A stretch of 64,000 nucleotides of DNA from Patiria pectinifera. Lineage: Eukaryota > Echinodermata > Asteroidea > Valvatida > Asterinidae. Positions within the stretch are counted from its first letter, which is position 1; every line of letters begins with the position of its first letter. The position numbers and the translations under genes are program-made. A model generated the notes under the pieces. The model saw nothing but the letters and a program-made list of their open reading frames with translations, had not been told where the DNA came from and did no database searches. Positions 38,101 through 48,900 of the stretch are shown piece after piece. The stretch spans positions 29,762,392-29,826,391 of the forward strand of contig CM057142.1 in the NCBI GenBank assembly GCA_029964075.1, given 5' to 3'.

Positions 38101-40935
38101 CATAAATGGGTGGTGCAGCAGCGATATCGCCACTGTTCACTGTTAGAGAAACACGGATCCTAATAACATGGTTTAATATATTGGCCACGAACAACATTCA
38201 GTTGTGTTCAGCAGATGCAATGCATAATACACTGATGTATATATATCTGTTTTCTAAAGCATCGTTTGCAGTAGCGCAAATCCGTGTCGGCGAGTGGGGC
38301 GGGGGGGGGTGCAGATGGGGGATGATCCCCGGCCGTGGAAATTCGGAAAGCGGGGGCTTGCTTGACACCAGATGATACAAATGTACTAATGCAAACTTGT
38401 TCGGCTACCTAAACCTATCACATCAGAACCGTGCATACGCTTTTGTGCTGCTTGTTATATCCGTCTTTAACACATTTTGACTGTTACTGTTGGAAGAAAG
38501 TTACCGTATACAAGATCACCCAAAAATCGCCATTTTATTTTTGGCTTCTCGCCACAAAATCTGGTGGGATGATCCCATGGCCCCATCCCCCGGTCAAAAA
38601 GTGTTTGTGTGTGTGTGTGTGCGGGGGTGGGGGTATATCCTCGGATTTACGCCCATGATTACTGGAGATAACGCGATGCTATATATTTTGAAATGCCCAC
38701 CGCTGTATTAATGACCTATTTCGGGCGTCTTCGACGGCTACCTCTTCACCGCCAAGCTCGCCCTATGGCAAATGTTTGCTGTCACGTCTTCGGACATTTA
38801 TATAAAATACAGCACAAACAAATTGTCCACAACAGTTTGGGACAAACTCCTGCAAAATCTCCGATCACGAGCGATGTGTCTGACGGTCCGAAGTAAAATC
38901 TTAACTGATACGGCATATGCATGAATTAGAAATTCTGATTAATATGGTGGAAATAATTAATTTCTTCATTTTATTTTACCAAGAATTAAAGTCATCATTA
39001 TCAATTATTGTCAACCCACATATTCCTTAATTGTTATTCAAGTCCTCGGTGTACCACTCGACTGTGAATTACAACCGTTCTCAGAAAGGCCATCATGTCA
39101 GTGGTAATAATATTCATGAGCTTTTCAACCCCAAAATTGAGGGGGTGCGGATGACCTGAAATGCATGCCTCGCTTTTATGTCAATCTGGCTGTATTTCCG
39201 GTGGAAGTTTGTGAGGGATTTTCAAAGAGAAAGTAAAAGCTAACTTCACATTCCATTCATTCCTACTGAACAGCCATTGTATGACCTTAAAATAATAACT
39301 TAAATAATGGCTAGACCTACCACAACTAAAGCATATCAAGAGCAAGCTTAAGTTCAGGGGCAAATGTTTGCCAAAAATAATTACGCAACAATGGGAAATC
39401 AAATTCTTCATGCACGTGAGCGAGCTTTATATAGCCCGTCCAGACGGCAGCACAATAATTATTTCCGGTGTTTAAATTTACCGTTTTAAGCACCTCCATG
39501 AAACTCATTAACCAGGAGAAAAAAATGTGTTGGAATAGATGATAAAAAAATTAAACCACACTCTTTGTGATGGGAACAGAAAGTAAACTGCAAAGTACTT
39601 GACACTGGTAGGACACGTGTAGATAAAGCCCCGTTTTGTTAGTTATTTGATCTTTAATTTACTCGTGACAAACACGTGGCGAATAGGACCATTTCGTAAT
39701 TTTATTATGTATATATTTTTGGGGGTTAAAAATGGAATCCTGAACTTTTCATGTGCGACGAGTTATTTCATCATTTCCGCTTTTCCCCAGAAATGACTAA
39801 GAAAACGTATTGTGGAAGTAATGGTATGATGAATTCACATGTTCCACAATCATACTTCCCATATGCAAATTTACATAATAATTTGTACGAGGTCTTGCCA
39901 GGCACAGAATTGTCGTTTGTATACCCGGCCCTTTACTTCAGCACTATTGATGAAATCGATTTTCCTAGTCGATAAGAGAGGGTAAATTAATTAATTAATA
40001 TGCAAGGAAGGGATTCACAAAACTCTTTAAAATTGTTATTAGATTTGATTGAGAAAAGTCAGATTTGATTGAGAAAAGTCAGATTTGATAGGCATTTTGG
40101 TCAGTTCGCGCGCATTTGAAAACAAATCAATTTATTGCATTTTTAATACGGGATTTATTGGGTAAAAAATGGGAGTAGGACCTACTAGTCGAAAGCTGGA
40201 ACGATCGCCACGTGTTGTACGCAGCGAATAGATTGTATCAGTTCTCAAGAACTAAACAGATCATCATGACTGTGTTGTTTCGAGGGAGTAAAGTACAGAG
40301 TAGGCCTACATTATTGCGCAAGCGCGGTCCATTACCACATTGCGAAACTTATTTGTGCAGGTAACATTCTTTAATCGATCACTAAGTCATAAACAAACCG
40401 CGCCAAAGAAATGGAAAAAAACTCTCCAGTTAAATTTGAGGCGGAGGGCGAATGGTTGAATTCAAACAACATAGACATGAGACGTTGTTTGAATACGCAC
40501 GAACGGAGCATCTGACAAAAATTCATCCGAAAAAAATATATAGTAGGCCTATTCGTATGTATAGCTTCAAAAGCCATTGTTATCCCCCCACAATCAATGA
40601 TGTCAAATCGCATCCTAGTATCGAAAAATGTACTTGACATTTATAGTGGGTTTTTTTGGGCATGATTCGAAATGTGATGTGAAATCCCAATGCTAAAAAT
40701 GGCTGAAAATCTTTTTAGGCCTATCCTTTTTTAAGGTCGATTCATATTTACAAACATCATCTTTATAAACAATTCGTTTCTCGAAGTACATCAAAAAGTG
40801 AGTGCTGTGCATGGCGACACAACTCCCACAGACCAGCCGCTGCGTAGTGATTAATGTATAAAGTTACTCACCTTGCGTTTTGTCCAACGTCATCATGACA
40901 AGAACAAACGTGAAACGGGTCAAAAATAAGATCAT
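23482..40935 (-). CDS. Gene B: galaxin-like dicysteine-repeat secreted protein, 12 exons
   Basis: Twelve coding exons (40872-40935, 36472-36600, 31471-31623, 30728-30918, 29749-29926, 28884-29081, 27507-27755, 27020-27204, 26390-26622, 25019-25320, 24453-24687, 23482-23914) sum to 2550 nt, 849 residues plus TAG. Every boundary has GT/AG and closes in phase. Residues 1-21 form a short signal peptide (MILFLTRFTFVLVMMTL). The remainder holds about 43 Cys-Cys pairs in galaxin-type units such as CCGNTAYNPDNEHCC and CCGGVKGYNPGRDLCC. Four N-glycosylation sequons (NETS, NASV, NLSG, NCSG) are visible. Residues about 405-470 are a basic linker poor in Cys pairs. Galaxins are secreted matrix proteins; a structural or defence role here is inference. 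The gene is a paralogue of gene A to its left. Confidence 0.9.
24453..24687 (-). CDS. Gene B exon 11
   Basis: The acceptor is cttgtttaaag and the donor GTAAGT. It encodes four pairs (LCCGSETWHP, ICCDGR, ICCGKFVYD, ICCREN). Two positions where a pair is expected have a single Cys (SCSGETAYD, TVCDGV), a local degeneration. It ends in phase 2. Confidence 0.85.
25019..25320 (-). CDS. Gene B exon 10
   Basis: The acceptor is ttaatgttaag and the donor GTAGAG. It encodes five pairs (KCCRNKAY with the split codon, ECCGGV, TCCRGTVYE, RCCGGVKGYN, LCCGDVIHE) and ends in phase 1. Confidence 0.85.
26390..26622 (-). CDS. Gene B exon 9
   Basis: The acceptor is tccatttgtag and the donor GTACGT. It begins with a basic stretch (NRGRIRSKNR) and an NLSG sequon, then resumes galaxin units (ICCMGRIHP, FCCRHS, TCCSGR). 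Reading through the donor would give a stop four codons later; splicing joins AA to A of exon 10 and makes KCCRNKAYN, which restores the repeat pattern. Confidence 0.8.
27020..27204 (-). CDS. Gene B exon 8 (linker start)
   Basis: The acceptor is cacaccaaacag and the donor GTATGA. It has only one Cys-Cys pair (VCCGQYL), followed by single cysteines and a basic cluster, RRSR at residues 439-442, a minimal furin-type R-x-x-R site. It carries an NASV sequon and ends in phase 0. Confidence 0.8.
27507..27755 (-). CDS. Gene B exon 7
   Basis: The acceptor is tgttttccttag and the donor GTGAGG. It encodes residues 305-387 with five pairs (LCCAGN, ACCGRASYD, TCCTSG, RCCHTE, TCCTAG) and ends in phase 1. 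Confidence 0.85.
27929..28537. mobile_element. hAT-type non-autonomous element with GGACTCG arrays
   Basis: It begins CAGTGTTGTAGGACTCGG and ends cagactcgggacactg, flanked by the 8-bp duplication GTACTAGA at 27921-27928 and 28538-28545. The 8-bp duplication and CAGTG ends fit hAT. Both subterminal regions consist of short gactcgg/ccgagtc repeats (27935-28090, 28443-28530). It lies in intron 6 of gene B, between exons 6 and 7, and has no coding capacity. Confidence 0.75.
28884..29081 (-). CDS. Gene B exon 6
   Basis: The acceptor is ttcggatatag and the donor GTAAGG. It encodes five pairs (KCCGDRAYHP, SCCQGVLHD, ACCGPLSY, ICCAGEIHG, ECCGK) and ends in phase 1. A (GTT)n microsatellite lies just upstream at about 29105-29140 in the intron. 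Confidence 0.85.
29105..29140. repeat. (GTT)n microsatellite
   Basis: About eleven GTT units lie in a gene B intron just upstream of exon 6. Confidence 0.8.
29749..29926 (-). CDS. Gene B exon 5
   Basis: The acceptor is cctctatcag; the donor GTACTG is weak but is the one that joins exon 6 in frame. It encodes four pairs (IACCGGKAY, LCCRG, ECCGNTAYN, HCCAE) and an NETS glycosylation sequon. Confidence 0.8.
30728..30918 (-). CDS. Gene B exon 4
   Basis: The acceptor is ccaaaacag and the donor GTAAAT. It encodes residues 116-179 with four pairs (NMCCGNYP, DTCCHV, GQCCGLDLTYD, TQMCCQGQ) and ends in phase 0 after IVSE. Confidence 0.85.
31471..31623 (-). CDS. Gene B exon 3
   Basis: The acceptor is ttctccaaag and the donor GTAAGT. 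It completes the split Cys and adds three pairs (HMCCGQE, KRCCGGTIVYD, TQMCCGNNVY), covering residues 65-115. It ends in phase 1. Confidence 0.85.
31685..33165. mobile_element. Foldback element with homopolymer arms
   Basis: Outer arms 31808-31889 and 33047-33128 are inverted copies of each other (shared word agactgcgcggcctt). Inside them are T-rich and A-rich tracts that face each other (about 31910-32095 and 32945-33040). An inner inverted pair, 32190-32250 and 32845-32907, carries ggttcccagac and gactattcctgatga; the left inner arm is itself duplicated in tandem (32128-32233). It lies in the gene B intron between exons 2 and 3. Confidence 0.6.
33705..33780 (-). repeat. tRNA-related SINE head or tRNA relic
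   Basis: The minus strand has an A-box-like TGGCCTAACGG (33769-33759) and a B-box-like GGTTCTAATCC (33726-33716) at tRNA-like spacing, with a mostly paired T stem. The acceptor strands do not pair and no proper anticodon stem was found, so it is not a working tRNA. Confidence 0.4.
34745..35612. mobile_element. Tc1/mariner-type MITE, family M1, with nested M2
   Basis: The ends CAGGGTGGTGCAAAAAGAAG and ttccttcttttgcatcaccctg match the M1 copy at 16133-16597; TA follows the right end, but the left TA is lost. An M2 element sits inside, so this copy is longer. Confidence 0.65.
34844..35345. mobile_element. MITE, family M2, nested in M1
   Basis: It starts CAGGGTGAGTAAAAAAAACA after TA at 34842-34843. 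Long inverted arms contain acatttgggtttcg and gtgctacacgtagaac-type words. The right terminal bases and part of the host M1 element beyond them are missing when compared with 16133-16597. Confidence 0.6.
35613..36471. other. Gene B intron 2, 3' part
   Basis: Two overlapping open stretches (35674-36057) have no domain, Cys pattern or splice context and are treated as chance. Nothing else was recognised. Confidence 0.4.
36472..36600 (-). CDS. Gene B exon 2
   Basis: The acceptor is ttcaccattgcag and the donor GTAAGT. It encodes residues 22-64 with YDPTREMCCDGTLHD and ends AACTGCT, so the next intron splits the second Cys codon of a Cys-Cys pair, as in gene A exon 2. Confidence 0.8.
37011..37329. 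mobile_element. hAT MITE with 8-bp target duplication
   Basis: The 15-bp terminal repeats CAAGGGCGGATCCAG and CTGGATCCGCCCTTG are perfect and are flanked by GTTGGAAA at 37003-37010 and 37330-37337. It is 319 bp, non-coding, and lies in gene B intron 1. A truncated relative is at 11039-11320. Confidence 0.8.
37867..37989. mobile_element. Short hAT-like MITE
   Basis: It starts CAGGCGCGGATCCAG and ends CCTGGATCCGCCCCTG; acatac is repeated at both flanks, though a clean 8-bp duplication is not seen. A C run fills the middle. It is in gene B intron 1. Confidence 0.55.
38000..40871. other. Gene B intron 1, 5' part
   Basis: It holds a GT microsatellite at about 38603-38623 and a short tandem repeat (attgagaaaagtcagatttg, about 2.5 units) at about 40047-40097. 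No exon was recognised. Confidence 0.4.
40872..40935 (-). CDS. Gene B exon 1 (signal peptide)
   Basis: ATG at 40935-40933 opens 21 codons plus G before GTGAGT. The peptide is mostly hydrophobic after the start, fitting a signal peptide, and joins exon 2 in phase 1. No sequence similarity to the gene A signal exons is evident. Confidence 0.7.
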
Positions 40936-41060
40936 GTCCACCACGTGATCAAACAAAATTATTTCGTTGACGTTGAAAAACTTTATGACAGAACTTTATG
41001 GACGACCTGGACGTTTGATAGTTGCGTTTGATGTAATTACCCCCAGAAAAGCTGTAACGC

Positions 41061-41088
41061 CTTTTAAAGGGAGAATTCCGTGACGTCA
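41061..41088 (-). promoter_or_regulatory. TATA-like box and CRE of gene B
   Basis: The minus strand reads TTTAAAAG (41068-41061) with the palindromic CRE TGACGTCA at 41081-41088 just upstream, 125-155 bp before the gene B ATG. Positions suit a core promoter; function is inferred. Confidence 0.35.
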
Positions 41089-41406
41089 TTTTTAAAATTA
41101 GACATTGCTTGCCTGTCAAATACACGAAATTAAGTCACGTGATGACCACGCACCGCGAGTGTGAAGCCTTCAAAAGTTCAAGCAAAACTTTTCAGAACAC
41201 GGACTACGGAGATTAAGTGGTCCGTTGTTTTAAGAGTCCCATTTGCTTCTCGAAATTATACAGAATTAACAAAAAAGCGGATCCAGTCACTCCCTTTTAC
41301 TCCCCTGAGCCAAACCCTATTTTCTATAGTGTCAGTATCCGTGTGGGAAAAAATAAATACTGTAAAATAATTATTTCCCACTAAGCTACTATTGACATGC
41401 ACTTAC

Positions 41407-41600
41407 CTGTTCTTCAACTGCACAGCCGTATCTCACATGATGTTCATCCGAGCTCCACTCAGGAAGGAAGGAAAACAAACCCTCCAGATGCTCCAACTCA
41501 ACGCTGAATTAATGCGATGTCAGAGCTTGACTCCTAGATCCTGGGAACGACGGAGAGCTGTTCCCCGGACGGAGAGTTGACTCAAATTATTCCTGCCATA
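41407..41600 (-). other. Possible non-coding exon (strong donor)
   Basis: The minus strand has a near-perfect donor, AACAG|GTAAGTGC, at 41407/41406, preceded by sequence with short upstream frames only. It could be a 5' untranslated exon of gene B. The left limit is certain; the right limit is a guess. Confidence 0.25.
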
Positions 41601-42823
41601 TCTCTGCCCCGCTAGCCGCTGCCCATGTATACAGCTGGAGGGCTGCATGCAATCAACCCGAAATGAGAAAAAATTCCCGTTCAAAAATAAAATGTGAGTG
41701 TATTTTCTACACGGGACTGACTTTGATACTTTCGGTGAATGCTGCATGTTCTACCTGAACCCCATCCAAACGTGAATTTTCTTGCGAGCTAAATATCTCT
41801 CGGAAATATCCATCGAGAGGAAAAAACAAATCTGCGCAATTTGTGGTATTCCTCTTCGCATCACATCAAAAGTTAACTGCTCATCGTGGTTTAAAACGAA
41901 AAGAGAGGAAGTTTTCCAAATGCATTTTCGGTACCTGGACTGTCCAGGGTTTAAATCCGTCTATTAATAAAAGGTGTTTCGTTATTGATATGCACTTTTG
42001 CTATTATTGTTCTATAATAATAGGCTCTATTTTATACAGTCGGGGAAATCCAAGATATCGAAATCCCGGAAAACCCCGAGTATGCAATTTATATGAAGCC
42101 GGTGGTCCGCTCAGTGACCTGACCTTCGGAAAAAACTACAACACAGCATTGCATCCGTACGAAAAACGACTGGGTTCTGAATTTCTTTTAACGATGATGA
42201 ACTATTAGCATGGGGGGGGGGGGGGAGCAAGACCAGGCATAGTTCAGTATTATCTTTCTTTTATGGTTAATTAGGCACAAATGAACATCAATATTCTTTG
42301 TTCAAAATCTCATTTGTGAAAGACTAGTCCTCTGATAAACACATTAAATTTATCTAATCATTTATGACATCACGTCAGTGGCAAATACGATAATTATTAC
42401 TTTACTCGCGATGAGAAAGTCATAATAAAATTAAAGAAACGTCTAATTTATGTGGATTTTGAAAGTAGACTTTAGATTATCTGAAAGAATAAAGCGTTAT
42501 TATCTTGGCAGACCACGGAATATTATTGTTTATAATTCACAAAAGTAAAAAATCATTATTTACTGTATTCGTATTCGATTGCAAGCCTAATTTGTTTTCA
42601 TTTTAAGATGCGGAAGTTGAAAGAACTGGAGTCGAGATGATGAAAATTTAAGTGTCACTACATCGTCTTGTCACATCTAGGTATACCATGGAGGTAGAAT
42701 TATAGTAAATAGTGTGCGATGTACTCGAACCCCCCGCCAACCAAAAGGGGTAAGAGAAACTGAGCTTTTTGTAATAATACTTTTTGTTAATTTGTAAAGA
42801 TTAACTTATTGTGAAGATGAGTG

Positions 42824-42892
42824 GGGGAATTCCGTGGGGTATTCCCGCTCGGAAGTACTATTCATAATTAGGGGTTTCCCCGGGGATTCCCC
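42824..42892 (+). promoter_or_regulatory. Cluster of four kappaB-type motifs upstream of MED6
   Basis: Four matches to GGGRNWYYCC occur in 69 bp: GGGGAATTCC (42824-42833), GGGGTATTCCC (42836-42846), GGGGTTTCCCC (42871-42881) and GGGGATTCCCC (42882-42892). An ETS-like CGGAAGT lies between them (42851). The cluster ends 86 bp before the MED6 ATG. Binding is inferred from consensus only. Confidence 0.5.
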
Positions 42893-42977
42893 AAGAGAGA
42901 GTGCGCCCTCTTTTTTTATTAATTGTGCACGTTTCAGAAAAGTGACAACGAATATATGGGATATCCGGATTTCTAAT

Positions 42978-42996
42978 ATGGCTACTCTCGAGAAAG
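42978..42996 (+). CDS. MED6: MED6 exon 1
   Basis: ATG begins the short peptide MATLEK; the donor GTAAAT leaves one base, which joins AA of exon 2 to give Glu. No other upstream ATG in frame has a fitting donor. Confidence 0.85.
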
Positions 42997-45900
42997 GTAA
43001 ATGAAGTATTTCTTTGTTAAATATGGAAAATGCGCACTCCTTAAATCCACCGTATTGATACCTTGGTATTGGTTAAGTACCTGGGCAACCTGCTCACCTT
43101 TGTGTTACTGTTATCTTAAGTGTTACAGGGGGCCATGGGGGCTAAATTTGACCGGATTGTCTTCTGTGTTTCGTTGATACTGCATTCATTTCGTGAAAAA
43201 AAGCAGGCCATAACATGACAAGCGTTTCTTCTTTTTATTTTATTTAATCATGATTATTGTGTTGGACCCTGGATGGTCCAAGAGATCGTTTAAATTATTA
43301 CATATATGCAACTGGCAATGACTGGTCAGATACCCTGCTTAAATTTGTGGCGATAGTGTAGTGTAGGGCCCCTGTTTTGTTTCAATCAAATTAGAATCAA
43401 GAAATTTTTGTATTACTAAAAAATGACATTGTAATCCTAAGGCAGACTTCTCTCAATGTAATTACACCTCTCTTGTAGTTTTTGAACAGTTTCTTGAGGT
43501 AGGAATTACGATTTTTCCTGTGAGTGTGAGGTTTATCATGTTTATGGGCCGGTTTGAGCCGTGCAGCGGGACTTGCGCGCGCACAGTGCATTATGCGGTG
43601 ATTGCCATCTAAATTTTCTGTGTTGCGTTTTCATCGTCAATTTACCCCCAAATTTCAAAAATTCAAGACCCTGCCCTTAATTTTTGTATGTTCTTAATGT
43701 CGCCAACTACAATGTACTTCGGTAAGTCAAAGTAGATTTTGTTCCCTTAGGCCTATAGGAACCGGGCCCATAGATACAATGTAGGCCTACACGATCGCCA
43801 TATTTGTTACAAAAACAAACCATGCAAAGAACCCAAGCCTAACAAGTTTTAGTCCCATAAATGTGACTGAAATACTGGACTACATGTACCTCTGTATTAT
43901 CAGTCACACTTTGTACATATGGTCTGTGCATGGATAGTCTTGTTGCTAGGGGAGCCGAAAATCAATTTAAGATTGAAATCATTTTGTCACTTGAGAATCA
44001 CCCCAGCTACATGACTGCTAAATAGCAAAAAAAAGGGTTGAATTCTGTACCTTGGAGGTTACCCCTAGAACTAACAAATTTGAAATGTTTTATCACTCCC
44101 AGATACATATGTACATGTACATGTATGTACATGTACATGTTTAATTAATCATCATTTTGCAATAACTGACCTTCATTGAGATGATGGGCCTATAGGCCCC
44201 TATGATGAAAAAAGTGGCATCAGGATGCGACATTCTTTCCAAAAAGAAGATGGAAACTTTTGTGCAATGGAAACGTTAGTTCGCACAAAAGTTGGAGCAT
44301 ACAGAACATCTTAAACCATGGTGCTGCTAAAAACAATCCAAATTTTGCATATAGGCCTATCTACTTCAAAACAAGAACTTTTCTTTGATTTCATTGATAC
44401 CCCGCTATGATTTTGCACGCATGTGTGGAACTGTTAATGTACATGTGTACATGTACATAGAAAGGGTTATGGCTCCTTTGGACACAAGTTTGCATCAGCA
44501 AAAGAGTCAAGAAAAAAGGAAGCCATAATTGAAAATCTGCCATCGTGAGGAGAAAACGTGCCCGCCTCCTTCATTTTTCCAAAACGCCTGGACAAGGAAC
44601 AATTACATTTTTTACTCGGTCTTACTCGTGTAAGTGTATAGGAACGAGGACCTTACAAAACTACACAATCACAAATTTACATGTTGTTTGAAAAAAATAA
44701 TAATTTGGGAATTTGATGAAACATTTTATTTCCAATTTTGCTATTTAATTGAACAAATTTCATGACTCCCCCATAAACTTTGTACACAAAATGGATCAAA
44801 ACAGATACCTAAGTTCCAAAAGCAAGTTTTCAAAACTTGAAAAAAAACCTCAAGTTTTACTGTGGCAAAAGTGTCTTAAATTACTCCCTAATAGTCACAT
44901 CATCATGTTGTACATGCTCATGAAATCAAAAGATGTATTATTTACTATCCTGTAGTATGTAAAACATTATGTTGCAAATGTAACAAAACTTAAACCTGTG
45001 TAAATTTACATATTTATTTGCAGTTGTTGTTTATTTTTTCCTACAGAAAACCCTCTGTTTATGTCATGGCACAACAGTGCCTGGATTCCACACCTGAGTC
45101 GGGCCAACATCATGGACTACTTTGCAGACAGGAGTAATCCCTTCTATGATCGCACCTGCAACAATGAGATCATCAAGATGCAGAGGGTCAACCCTGAGCA
45201 ACTCAAGTAAGTCATTATTTAGGGAGTCTCCCCCCCCCCCAGCCTCATTGTACAATCGCCACAAAGAGTGTAGCATCCTGACATACATGTAACTGTAAAC
45301 TGTTCACAAATTGAATTCAGTGTTATACAGGGTGAGTCAAAAAAAGCGGAACCCAAACCCCAAATAGTATATTTCATATTTTAAAAAAAGTGTAGCACCA
45401 AAAACAATAATGACTGGAAAGCCAATTTCATAGGCTACTTTTAGGTAAAAAAATTACTGAAATTGGTCAATCCGTTCACAGAATATCACCATTTAAACCC
45501 AATGACCCTAAAACCTGTCTCGTCCAAAAATGCGATTTCAACAATCGTCGTCAAAATTGTCTTCAAACATCACCAGCGATGAAATCTTAGTTTAAATGTT
45601 AACAAAGTCCTTTTGAAGGCCCGTCTTTTAAAAAAGTAGATTTTATAAATCATATTGTTTGCCTAACCAGGGTTGTTAATCAAAATAAAACAAGTATTCT
45701 GTGTCATTTTCTTTGTTGTTCCAAACAGTCAAAACACACAATAAATTGCTTTTTTGGACGAGACAGGTTTTAGGGTCATTGCGTTTAAATGGTGATATTC
45801 TTTGAACGGATTGAGCAATTTCAGTAATTTTTTCATCTAAAAGTAGCTTTTGAAATTGGCTTTCCAGTCATTATTATTTTTGGTGCTACATATTTCGTTA

Positions 45901-48900
45901 AATATGAAATATATTGTTTGGGGTTTGGGTTCCGCTTTTTTTTGACTCACCCTGTACCTCTGTCTTGAATACTGTATTTTCATTGGCCTAGAATGCTTAC
46001 ATGTTAATTTTTTAAAAAGTCATGGCACAGTCCCCGTGGGATATCACGTACGTGAGGCAGGAGTGTGCTATGACTTTGTACGTACGGTATGTACGGTATG
46101 CATGAAACGCTTGTATCGTTGGTACCCACGCTATTTTCACCATGTTTTCACACATGAGTGGGAGCAGCGAACTAGCAGACGATCAGCTGTTTCGAGCACG
46201 TGACATGCATGTGAGTTGCTGAATGATTGTTGTGTTTTTACAGCTATTTGTTTTCGTTATTTTTACATCAAAATCCAAAGAATCCAAGAGGTACAACAAA
46301 ACAATTGTTGAGTGCTGTGATGTGGGATATGACGTGCTATGCGGACCTCGGGGGGTTCAAAATGTCATATCCCACATCACAGCAGTCAACAATTGTTAAT
46401 TATTGCATGACGGAACATACCTTCAATGAAATGCTCCCTAAATACATGGTAGTATCCTTGAAACGGTCTACATGTCTGCTGGTTGTGTGCACAGACCCTA
46501 ATCGAAAATGTAAATTTACTTAGGCTTTTCCAGCAAATTTCAAAATTTTCTCAGCGGCAAATTCACATACATGTATTTAAAATAGTGGGGCGAGGATACA
46601 GAATTCTGATTTCTACCCTAATTACCATCAAGCAAACTAGTTCTTTGGGAACCGCAACTTGGGCGTATATCAAGGAAACTAACCGATGTTTATACCCTCA
46701 GATGAGACACTTCCTTCCTTCCTTCCTTCAAAGTGCAGCCTCACATGAGGATAAAAGCACTGCCAGTAACACCGGTGCGAACCCTTAGCAATAAGTGTTA
46801 CTGGGTTCTTAAGACACTGGCCTTCTGAACACAACTGAACTAGGAACAGTGCAAAAAGGGCAGTGGATGCAGTATATTATCCGACAACACTCGTGGAGTC
46901 GCTTCCTCGACCACTGCTAATGAATTCCCCTTGCGGTCATGCTGTGAAGAGATTTAGCTTTGTTGTTGAAGATAAGACATGAATAAATCTTGCACTGGAC
47001 ATTTCCATGATCAAATTGACTTCCATACATTTTATCTTTGCCTCTAAATCTTATCAAACAATGGAGAATCATTTTGTTATTGGACCATCCTTAAAGTGTC
47101 CTTTTTTGAGGGGGGGGTCTCTTTTTTTTGTCTTGTTTGCCCCACCCCCCTCCCCCTGCTGTCACTTTTTGTACAGTTTACCCATTCTGTACAAATTATG
47201 AGCCTGAAAAACAATTTCCAATTAGTGGATTCATAAAGCAAAGTAGACCAAATTTGAATATTGGCCTCAAACACAGAGTGCAAATTATCTTAATGACTCT
47301 AAAGTTCTTGACTGAAGATGCTGTATACATTTATGATACATGTGGTTTACATGTAACATCAAACCATATAGATTTCTTCCTGATGTGCTTAAAATGGCAA
47401 AGTGGCATCACGACCCAACAAGGTTATTGTTCATCGGGCCTTTGATTTAAAACTAAACTGCAGGAGTCATAGAAGTACAAATGTACATGTAAAACTTGTG
47501 GGGAAAAAACTGCAAGAAATTGGGAACATACATGTAAATGATTGCTTATAATTGCTTTGAACAGGAAAAATCTCGCAGAGGCACATGATTATTACTATAT
47601 TACTAAACTTCAGGAAAAAATGAGTGTCATCAATTTATTCCCCTGGTGTAAGTGTCCGGTAAAGTCCCCACGACTATTTCATAGAATAGAACCTTTTGTT
47701 ATTTTGTGGAGGAAACTAGACTGTTTTGAAAAGAACCGGGAAATGGATACATTCAGGATTTCCAAGCCCCAAAAGAGGAAGACAGCACCCCCTAAATTTC
47801 CCCCTCTATAAACAGCAACAAGAACAACAACAACAATCTCTATGTTTAGCTTGGCCTTCAGCCATTGCCCTCTAGTTATGGGATGATTATAGAATCAGAT
47901 AAATGAAAAGGGAGGCACTTTGATATATGGGAAGGGGGGTGGGATAGGGACTTTCCCTCTTGAGATAGATACATTGTAAATCAGGTCGTGAATAGAATCC
48001 ATTCAATAAAGGGAAAAGTGCGAACATGTACATGTACATTGTATACATGTACATGTAGTGCATTGAAATTGCACTGCTTGTTGGCTACATTGCATTGCAC
48101 AGCATGTAAAAAACTGTAAAAGACATGTAAAAAGACTAAAGTTGCTAGTTACTGATTTCCCCCCAGCAAACTTTGTTCGTTTCATTCTCAATGTGTATCT
48201 AATTACAACACTTCAACTTTGGTTTAGTAAGCTGAAATCTAGTAAGGCTAAAAAAAAAAGTCTCCAGTTTCTGGTATGGAGCTTGCCCAAAAATTGGTGC
48301 GGCGACGGGGCTTTTTTTATTTTTATTTCCTGATTGTTTTTGCCTCAAATGTCGGCTGATGACTGCAAATGGTGCCCGACTAAACTTATATGCAATTATA
48401 TGGGAGTCTAGAGAGGCCACATAAAGCTTATTCTCGATCATAACCCCATCCACAAACACGTTAAAATTGTGCAGCAGCAGGATTCCAGTCAAACCAGTGA
48501 GTTTGGCGGTTTTGAGACATCATCTTTCATTGAAAAAAAACTTTGGCTACGGCGACGCGCGCGCATACCAGAAACCGGAGACTTTTTTTTTTGGCCTAAG
48601 CTGCAAATCATGCTGAACTTTTATGGCTGCAATTTGGAGGTGACACATGCATTGGAACATTAAACTGTTAAAGGAAATGTTTTGAGTTCAAATGTGAATA
48701 TTTACACTGTCATACATGTAGCTTACAGTTTTTGAGCATTTTAGTAGGTAGAGAATTTTAATAGGAAGGTTTCTAACAAAAAATGCTTTGGGATTTAATA
48801 AACATGTACATGTACTTATTATTTTAGAACTTGATACTGTTTTCATACTGCGAGTAAAAGACAAGAGAACAAATTCCCTCACCCGATTGGATGGCATTAA

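Larger units (their letters stand above)
40936..42820. other. Divergent intergenic region between gene B and MED6
   Basis: The two genes start back to back about 2 kb apart. The stretch holds the gene B promoter-like motifs, a possible non-coding exon with a strong donor (41407) and a G run at 42212-42225. Confidence 0.5.

Noticed and set aside
45064-45288. Minus-strand frame over MED6 exon 2
   Set aside because: It is the antisense shadow of a well-supported exon.
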